DNA from: Synergistaceae bacterium
GTDB lineage: Bacteria > Synergistota > Synergistia > Synergistales > Aminobacteriaceae
Length of the DNA: 9,518 bases
NCBI GenBank assembly: GCA_017458545.1
Contig: JAFTBA010000153.1
Span: 1 to 9,518 of the forward strand
Reading direction: 5' to 3'
Part shown: positions 4,833 to 9,518 of the stretch, in pieces
How the letters are laid out: each line of letters begins with the position of its first letter
How positions within the stretch are numbered: position 1 is the first letter of the stretch
Notes under the pieces: generated by a model
What the model was told of the DNA's origin: nothing
Database searches by the model: none
Seen by the model: the letters and a program-made list of their open reading frames with translations, nothing else
Translations under genes and position numbers: made by a program

Positions 4833-5855
4833 ATGGCAAAGAAAATTTTTGAGACTGTCAATCTTCACAACCTCACTATGAAAAACAGACTCATACGTTC
4901 CGCAACTTGGGAGGGTATCGCTGATTTCGACGGCTCAATAAGCGATGAGGCTTACGAAATTTACCGCGAACTCGCTCACGGAGGAGTCGGGGCTGTAATC
5001 GTAGGATTCACTGACGTTTCACAGGATGACTATTACATTCACGGAATGATGAGGCTCTCACGCGATGAGTTAATCCCTCAGTACAAAAAACTCACCGACA
5101 TTATTCACGCTGAAGACTGCCCCGTTATCATTCAGTTAGCGATGGGCGCGTATTACCGCAAACTCCCGAACGGTTTAGTCGAACAGGCTGAACCCGATAA
5201 CATGACTCTTGATGAAATTCATCACGTCATAGGCATGTTCATTCAGTCGGCAATAAGAGCAGAAAAAGCAGGTTTTGACGGAGTACAGATTCACGCAGCA
5301 CATTTCTTTTTCCTGAGCAGGTTCATCAGCCCGAGAGCTAACCATAGGAATGACGATTACGGCGGAAATACTCTTAACCGTTCGAGAATACTCATTGAGA
5401 TCCTCAAAGGCATTAAATCGAACTGCCCTTCGCTTCACGTTACAGTCAAAATAAATTCGAGCGACTTCATGCGCGGAGGCTTAAACGAATCCGAAAGCCT
5501 CGAAATTTGCAGGCTCTTAGCCGGTAACGGTATCGACTCAATCGAGGTCAGCGGTAACGGTACTTCTGTTCAGGGTATCGTTGCAGGAGTCAATGAGGCG
5601 TACTTCTTCGACTTCGCTGCAAAACTCGCTGAGAGCGTTGAAGTTCCCGTTATGCTCGTAGGAGGTCTCAGAAGCCTCAAAACTATGCAGACGATTCTTA
5701 ACACTACGAAAATCGAACTCCTCTCACTCTCACGGCCCTTGCTCCGTGAACCCGATTTCCCCAAAAAGTTACAGGCAGGTACGGCAACTGAGTCGCTCTG
5801 CGTTTCGTGTAACGCCTGCTACGGTTCACACGCTCACAGGTGCATATACAGATGA
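4833..5855 (+). CDS. Old Yellow Enzyme-type NADH:flavin oxidoreductase with C-terminal Cys cluster
   Basis: 340 residues, a single FMN-binding TIM barrel. Family signs: NRLIRSATWEG (residues 18-28), GVGAVIVGFTDV (51-62), the active-site HAAH (154-157) in VQIHAAHFFFLSRFISP, the NHRNDDYGG segment (170-178), the phosphate-binding GGLR (277-280), and SLSRPLLREPD (298-308). Such enzymes reduce activated C=C bonds (enones, dienoyl-CoA, some nitro compounds) with NAD(P)H. The usual QLxHxGR segment is altered to QLAMGAYY (101-108). The C-terminus holds C323, C326, C329 and C337, resembling the iron-sulfur site between domains of 2,4-dienoyl-CoA reductase, but the FAD/NAD domains that normally follow are absent. 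AGGAG lies 11 nt before the ATG. It heads an operon with the hydrolase and is divergent from hxlR. The substrate is unknown; a bilirubin-reductase role is not supported, since no HGDR motif is seen. Confidence 0.9.
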   Translation: MAKKIFETVNLHNLTMKNRLIRSATWEGIADFDGSISDEAYEIYRELAHGGVGAVIVGFTDVSQDDYYIHGMMRLSRDELIPQYKKLTDIIHAEDCPVIIQLAMGAYYRKLPNGLVEQAEPDNMTLDEIHHVIGMFIQSAIRAEKAGFDGVQIHAAHFFFLSRFISPRANHRNDDYGGNTLNRSRILIEILKGIKSNCPSLHVTVKINSSDFMRGGLNESESLEICRLLAGNGIDSIEVSGNGTSVQGIVAGVNEAYFFDFAAKLAESVEVPVMLVGGLRSLKTMQTILNTTKIELLSLSRPLLREPDFPKKLQAGTATESLCVSCNACYGSHAHRCIYR

Positions 5856-6715
5856 GTGCTTACAGGCTTGACGTTCCGACTAAAAGAGGCAGCGTCCTTA
5901 ACGGCGTTTTGTTCCGAAACGATGACGCTAAAGCCGATACAGTTATGATTGCGATAACAGGCATTCACGGAAATTTTTACTCAAATCCCTTTTACTACAA
6001 CTTCGGCGAAACACTCAACGCAGGAGGGATTGATTTCGTTTACGCACAGACTAATGACGCATTCAACAGAATCGAAACCTTCAACTCAATCACTAAACAG
6101 CCTGAGACAATCGGGTCATTCAACGAACGTTTCAGCTATACCGATGAGGATATTGACGCGTATTTGGATTTTGCGGAAGAACAGGGTTACAGGAAAATTA
6201 TTCTCGCAGGTCATTCGCTGGGTGCTAACAAAGTCATATATTACCTCTCGCGTCATCATGACACTAAAAGAGTCTCTCATTTCCTTCTGTTGAGTCCTGC
6301 TAATCTCGAATGGCTGTTGAACGGCGTTACTGAGCGCGAGAAATCTATAGTGCGTTCGATGGCTGATGAGGGACGGGGAAATGAGATGATACCGTTTCAG
6401 TTAATGGGATGGGTTCCGTGTATTGCCTATACCGCTTATGACTGGCTGTTCACAGACACTCTCAATAATGTTCACGTTGAGGCCGATAAAAATTTCTCGC
6501 AGGTCTCAAAGATTACACACACCGGAGCATTACTGATAGGGACGTTCGACAATTTCACTTACGGGAATCCTTCGGGCTTCCTCAGCAACATTAATTCGCA
6601 CATGCCTAAAGCCTCAGAGAATAAATTAATCTTCATTGAGAGGACAGGACACACCTATCAGCGCAAAGAACAGGAGACAGCAGACAGGATACTTGATTTC
6701 GTCAGAGGTCTGTAA
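5852..6715 (+). CDS. Alpha/beta hydrolase, translationally coupled to the oxidoreductase
   Basis: 287 residues from the ATG at 5852, whose ATGA overlaps the TGA stop of the oxidoreductase (5853-5855); this coupling is why it is preferred to the in-frame GTG at 5840. The fold is recognised by the nucleophile elbow AGHSLGA (S122), an upstream oxyanion segment ITGIHGNFYSNPF (about 35-47), and a C-terminal RTGHTYQ with H267 as the likely catalytic His. D233 in IGTFDNF is a candidate acid. No signal peptide or membrane segment is seen, so it should be cytoplasmic. It resembles the broad serine-hydrolase group that cleaves esters, thioesters or lactones (DUF1749-like layout is possible). Sharing a transcript with the oxidoreductase suggests successive steps on one compound, which is an inference. 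No plus-strand T tract follows the downstream hairpin, so termination is uncertain. Confidence 0.87.
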   Translation: MSAYRLDVPTKRGSVLNGVLFRNDDAKADTVMIAITGIHGNFYSNPFYYNFGETLNAGGIDFVYAQTNDAFNRIETFNSITKQPETIGSFNERFSYTDEDIDAYLDFAEEQGYRKIILAGHSLGANKVIYYLSRHHDTKRVSHFLLLSPANLEWLLNGVTEREKSIVRSMADEGRGNEMIPFQLMGWVPCIAYTAYDWLFTDTLNNVHVEADKNFSQVSKITHTGALLIGTFDNFTYGNPSGFLSNINSHMPKASENKLIFIERTGHTYQRKEQETADRILDFVRGL

Positions 6716-6748
6716 AAAAAAGTGAAGCCTCCCTGAATAAAGGGAGGC
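6714..6748 (-). terminator. Intrinsic terminator for the minus-strand putP gene
   Basis: A perfect 8-bp stem (GCCTCCCT 6727-6734 with AGGGAGGC 6741-6748) encloses a 6-nt loop. On the minus strand it is followed, after five bases, by eight T (6721-6714). On the plus strand no T tract follows, so for the hydrolase transcript it would be only a 3' stem-loop. The gap before the T tract may lower its efficiency. Confidence 0.65.
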
Positions 6749-6792
6749 ACACAGAAAGGCAGGAAAAAACAAGGGTGTTCTAAATTAACTAC

Positions 6793-8256
6793 TTATCCTG
6801 CCATATCTGCCGCTTTGTCAAAAAGCTCCTCTACTTCTTTTGAGGGCTTAGGTGTTACGAACGACACGAGCACTGCAACGATTAAACCTGCAAAAAATCC
6901 CGGTATTATCTCGTATACTCCCGTGTCTGACATGTACATTAACCACGCTATATCAACTACAGCTCCTGTGAAAATTCCGCACGCTGCTCCTGCAAAAGTA
7001 AATCTCTTCCAGAACAGACTCAGCATTATCGCAGGACCGAATGCAGCTCCGAATACTCCCCAGGCGTTAGACACAAGAGACATTATAGACCCTGCATTAG
7101 GACTCGACGCTATCATCAGTGCCGCAACTGCTATAACGAGAACTACTATTCGTCCTGCCCAGAGCATTTCGCGGTTACCTGCTTTATCGCCGCGTATTAC
7201 AGGTCTGTAAACGTCTGACGCAAACGCGCTCGCTGCCGCAAGCAGCTGACTGTCTGCAGTACTCATTGCCGCCGCCAAAACCGCAGACAGAAGTATTCCA
7301 GACACAAGCGCAGGGAATATCCTTCTGGTCATAACTACGAACACAAGCGAGTTGTTGTTGACAGCCTCATCGAAACCGATGAACATTCTTCCGATTACAC
7401 CGACCAATGCCGCAAAGGTCAATATGATTAACGTCCATGAGATTCCGATTTTTGCCGACTTACGGAGTTCAGGCTGTGATTTTATCGACATGAAACGGAT
7501 AATTATATGGGGCATTCCGAAGTAACCGAGTCCCCAGCCTAATCCCGAAACTATATCCTGCCATGACGAAAATACATTCCAGTAATTAGGAGTGTCGATT
7601 GAAGCAGCTGCGTTAGGTTCGAGCATTGTTGCTGCTGCAAGAGGAACGATTAACATAGCCGCAAGCACAAGCATTCCCTGAAAGAAATCAGTCCATGATA
7701 CTGCCGAGAACCCTCCCAAAAATGTGTAGCTTATTACGATTACTGCGGCCAGGTACATAGCGACTGTAGTGTCAAGACCTGTTACGGTGTTGAAGAGAGT
7801 ACCGCACGCTTTAATGCTTGAGGCTGCGTATATCGTGTAAGCTATGAGAAAAACAGCTGCGGATATTAACTGTAATGTTCTTGAGGCTGATTTGAATCTT
7901 TTCGTGAGGTACTGAGGAATTGTGATTGAGTCGTCAGCAGCGATTGAGAAGGTTCTGAGGCGCGGAGCTTCGTATATCCAGCTGAGTGAATAGCCTATTG
8001 CCAGTCCTACGGCTATCCATATCTGCCCCAGTCCAAGAGCGTATATTGATGTGGGCAGTCCCATTAAAACCCATGCGCTCATGTCAGAAGCACCTGCTGA
8101 GAGTGCAGCAACCCATGCTCCCATTTTCCTGTCGCCTAAGAAGTAGCCCTTCTCGGTCTGATTCTTATCCTTGAAGAAGAACCATACTCCTATGGCAAGC
8201 ATAAATACAAGGTAAATTACGAATACGATTACTTCCTGAATGTTCATATTATTCAT
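6793..8256 (-). CDS. putP: Sodium/proline symporter (SSS family)
   Basis: 487 residues; PutP of E. coli has 502. It is an inner-membrane sodium:solute symporter with many hydrophobic spans and is expected to import L-proline with Na+. Family signs: LSAGASDMSAWVLMGLP (residues 52-68), whose D58 and S60 match the Na+-site residues D55 and S57 of E. coli PutP; WGLGYFGMPH (241-250), with W241, Y245 and P249 at the same spacing as W244, Y248 and P252 of the proline site; and MSTADSQLL (331-339), where S332 and T333 match the second Na+-site pair S340/T341. The ATG at 8256 is chosen because AGGAG lies 7 nt upstream; an in-frame TTG at 8274 lies upstream of that AGGAG and would add six residues. No putA proline dehydrogenase is adjacent. 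It is divergent from rhaB with its own promoter. Another substrate cannot be excluded, but the proline-site residues favour PutP. Confidence 0.9.
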   Translation of the reverse strand: MNNMNIQEVIVFVIYLVFMLAIGVWFFFKDKNQTEKGYFLGDRKMGAWVAALSAGASDMSAWVLMGLPTSIYALGLGQIWIAVGLAIGYSLSWIYEAPRLRTFSIAADDSITIPQYLTKRFKSASRTLQLISAAVFLIAYTIYAASSIKACGTLFNTVTGLDTTVAMYLAAVIVISYTFLGGFSAVSWTDFFQGMLVLAAMLIVPLAAATMLEPNAAASIDTPNYWNVFSSWQDIVSGLGWGLGYFGMPHIIIRFMSIKSQPELRKSAKIGISWTLIILTFAALVGVIGRMFIGFDEAVNNNSLVFVVMTRRIFPALVSGILLSAVLAAAMSTADSQLLAAASAFASDVYRPVIRGDKAGNREMLWAGRIVVLVIAVAALMIASSPNAGSIMSLVSNAWGVFGAAFGPAIMLSLFWKRFTFAGAACGIFTGAVVDIAWLMYMSDTGVYEIIPGFFAGLIVAVLVSFVTPKPSKEVEELFDKAADMAG

Positions 8257-8263
8257 CGAAAAA

Positions 8264-8268
8264 CTCCT
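8264..8268 (-). promoter_or_regulatory. Ribosome binding site fixing the putP start
   Basis: AGGAG on the minus strand, 7 nt before the ATG at 8256-8254. It lies inside the six extra codons that a TTG start at 8274 would use, so the ATG is favoured. Confidence 0.75.
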
Positions 8269-8287
8269 GTTCAAAAAGTTTCATAGC

Positions 8288-8315
8288 AGTATATCATAAT
8301 GCGAAAGCCCTGCAA
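8288..8315 (-). promoter_or_regulatory. putP promoter with extended -10
   Basis: On the minus strand: -35 TTGCAG (8315-8310, four of six), a 16-nt spacer and -10 TATACT (8293-8288), preceded by TGA to give an extended -10. The predicted start near 8282 leaves a leader of about 26 nt. Confidence 0.65.
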
Positions 8316-8329
8316 ATTTTTAGCATTAT
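8296..8329. promoter_or_regulatory. Inverted repeat spanning the putP promoter
   Basis: ATAATGC (8296-8302) and GCATTAT (8323-8329) are perfect inverted copies with arm centres 27 bp apart. They flank the putP -35, so a regulator could bind here. Short AT-rich arms like these can arise by chance. Confidence 0.3.
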
Positions 8330-8346
8330 CAGGCATGTATTCACCG

Positions 8347-8375
8347 TTGAAAAATTAAGCCTTTTGTATGATAAT
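8347..8375 (+). promoter_or_regulatory. Candidate rhaB promoter
   Basis: -35 TTGAAA (8347-8352), a 17-nt spacer and -10 GATAAT (8370-8375), each five of six. The predicted start near 8382 gives a leader of about 62 nt. A short inverted pair, ATGAT (8368-8372) and ATCAT (8379-8383), overlaps the -10 and the start and could be an operator half-site pair. Confidence 0.5.
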
Positions 8376-8443
8376 TACATCATCAAAATTCAATTCCACA
8401 ATTCATTACGAATTAACCTGCAACAGAGGAGTAACGATAATAA

Positions 8444-9518
8444 ATGAAATATTACCTTGCTGTTGACATAGGAGCGTCATCAGGCCGTCATCTGATAGGC
8501 CACAAAGAAGACGGCAAAATTATCACCAAAGAACTCTACAGATTCCCTAACGGAATGGTTGAGCATAACGGTCATTTAACTTGGGACATTGAACAAATGC
8601 TCGCTCACGTCAAAAAAGGAATCGATATTGCCCTCAATGATTATGAAGTTTCAAGCCTCTCTATTGATACTTGGGGAGTCGATTACGTTTTGATGAAGGG
8701 CGATACCGAAGTGTTACCCTGTTACGCTTACCGCGACACAAGAACAGAACCTGCAATTTCAGACGTACATAACATAATTCCGTTCGATGAACTTTACGCG
8801 AAGACAGGCATTCAGTTACAGACGTTCAACACTATATACCAGCTTTACGCCGACAAAACAGCAGGAAGGCTCGAAGGTGTTACTGATTTCCTCATGATGC
8901 CCGAATATTTACTCTACAAGCTCTGCGGAGTCAAATCCCACGAATACACTAACGCCACAACTACAGGCATTGTAAACGCAAAAACAAGGCAGTACGACAA
9001 AGAAATAATCTCTAAACTCGGTCTCCCTTCAGAGCTGTTCAAACCCCTTCAAATGCCCGGCACTAAGCTCGGAACGTATAAGGGCATTCAGTGCGTATTG
9101 TGTGCTACCCATGATACTGCCAGTGCAGTTGAGGGCATACCTATGGAGGGCAATGAGATATACATTTCTTCAGGAACTTGGAGTCTTCTCGGCGTTAAAC
9201 TCAATCACCCGGTAACCACTATCAACAGCATGGCCTCAAACTTCACGAATGAGGGCGGTGTTAATTACATACGTTATCTCAGGAACATAATGGGTATGTG
9301 GCTGGTCAACAGGTTACGTGATGAATTATGCCCCGGTAAAGATTTCAGTGAAATTGTAGCTGAGGCTGAAGCAGATAATTTTGACGGTCTTGTTGACGCT
9401 AACGATAATGCATTCATGGCACCTGAGAGCATGAAAGAAGCATTCGATGAAAATCTCAGGCATTCGCCTTCAACAACAGCAGGTTATTTCAGGTGTGCAT
9501 ACCGTTCACTGGCAATGA
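8444..9518 (+). CDS. rhaB: Rhamnulokinase, 3' end outside window
   Basis: 358 codons are visible and the frame is open to the right edge (E. coli RhaB has 489 residues), so roughly a quarter is missing. It phosphorylates L-rhamnulose to L-rhamnulose 1-phosphate with ATP in the cytoplasm, the second step of rhamnose catabolism after isomerisation by RhaA. It is an FGGY-family kinase: VDIGASSGR (residues 7-15) is the N-terminal phosphate loop, IDTWGVDY (74-81) and the TGIQLQTFNTIYQL stretch (121-134) are characteristic of RhaB, ATHDTASAV (221-229) holds the probable catalytic base D224, and ISSGTWSLLG (241-250) with the LRNIMGMWLV segment (279-288) completes the second domain. GAGGAG lies 12 nt before the ATG. 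Fuculokinase is a less likely alternative. Other rhamnose genes, if present, should lie beyond the right edge. Confidence 0.93.
   Translation, partial: MKYYLAVDIGASSGRHLIGHKEDGKIITKELYRFPNGMVEHNGHLTWDIEQMLAHVKKGIDIALNDYEVSSLSIDTWGVDYVLMKGDTEVLPCYAYRDTRTEPAISDVHNIIPFDELYAKTGIQLQTFNTIYQLYADKTAGRLEGVTDFLMMPEYLLYKLCGVKSHEYTNATTTGIVNAKTRQYDKEIISKLGLPSELFKPLQMPGTKLGTYKGIQCVLCATHDTASAVEGIPMEGNEIYISSGTWSLLGVKLNHPVTTINSMASNFTNEGGVNYIRYLRNIMGMWLVNRLRDELCPGKDFSEIVAEAEADNFDGLVDANDNAFMAPESMKEAFDENLRHSPSTTAGYFRCAYRSLAM

Noticed and set aside
4833..5855. Bilirubin reductase (BilR) identity for the oxidoreductase
   Set aside because: The HGDR motif reported for that enzyme is not present; the active site carries the ordinary HAAH, and no flavodoxin-like partner gene is adjacent.

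Overview
The window carries nine protein genes and one tRNA gene from a bacterial chromosome with moderate GC content. Two of the protein genes run off the window edges. I see no mobile element, phage, CRISPR array or plasmid function. The lineage cannot be fixed from this sequence alone. An anaerobic, host-associated bacterium (Bacillota- or Synergistota-like) is a guess, based mainly on the clostridial-type flavin oxidoreductase with its HxlR regulator and on the sugar and amino-acid uptake genes. Shine-Dalgarno motifs are strong (AGGAG core), but several lie 10-16 nt from the start codon, which is longer than usual.

Left part (1-2044). A secreted tyrosine-phosphatase-like protein on the minus strand (runs off the left edge, TTG start) is divergent from a single leuB gene (leucine biosynthesis), which ends in a clear intrinsic terminator.

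Middle-left (2045-4359). A 571-residue secreted Sel1-repeat protein has six 36-residue Sel1 units, a Tyr/Gly/Cys-rich linker, fifteen tandem 9-residue Asn/Asp/Ser repeats (27 bp each), seven 5-residue acidic repeats and a Gly/Asp tail. It is followed by a near-consensus promoter, tRNA-Leu(CAA) and rpsT (ribosomal protein S20), closed by a strong terminator. That terminator doubles as the last codons of the convergent hxlR gene.

Middle-right (4338-6748). An HxlR-type regulator with a Cys near its N-terminus is divergent from a two-gene operon: an Old-Yellow-Enzyme-type flavin oxidoreductase with a C-terminal Cys cluster, and a translationally coupled alpha/beta hydrolase (ATGA overlap). The two promoters appear to overlap at their -10 boxes, next to a perfect 12-bp palindrome. 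The module looks like a regulator-controlled unit for reducing and hydrolysing a small organic compound, possibly an electrophile; the substrate is unknown.

Right part (6727-9518). A PutP-type sodium/proline symporter on the minus strand and a rhamnulokinase (cut by the right edge) are divergent from a 187-bp spacer with a recognisable promoter for each.

Most of the window is ordinary chromosomal content. The most unusual item is the low-complexity, repeat-built secreted Sel1 protein; the most testable regulatory item is the hxlR/oxidoreductase control region.
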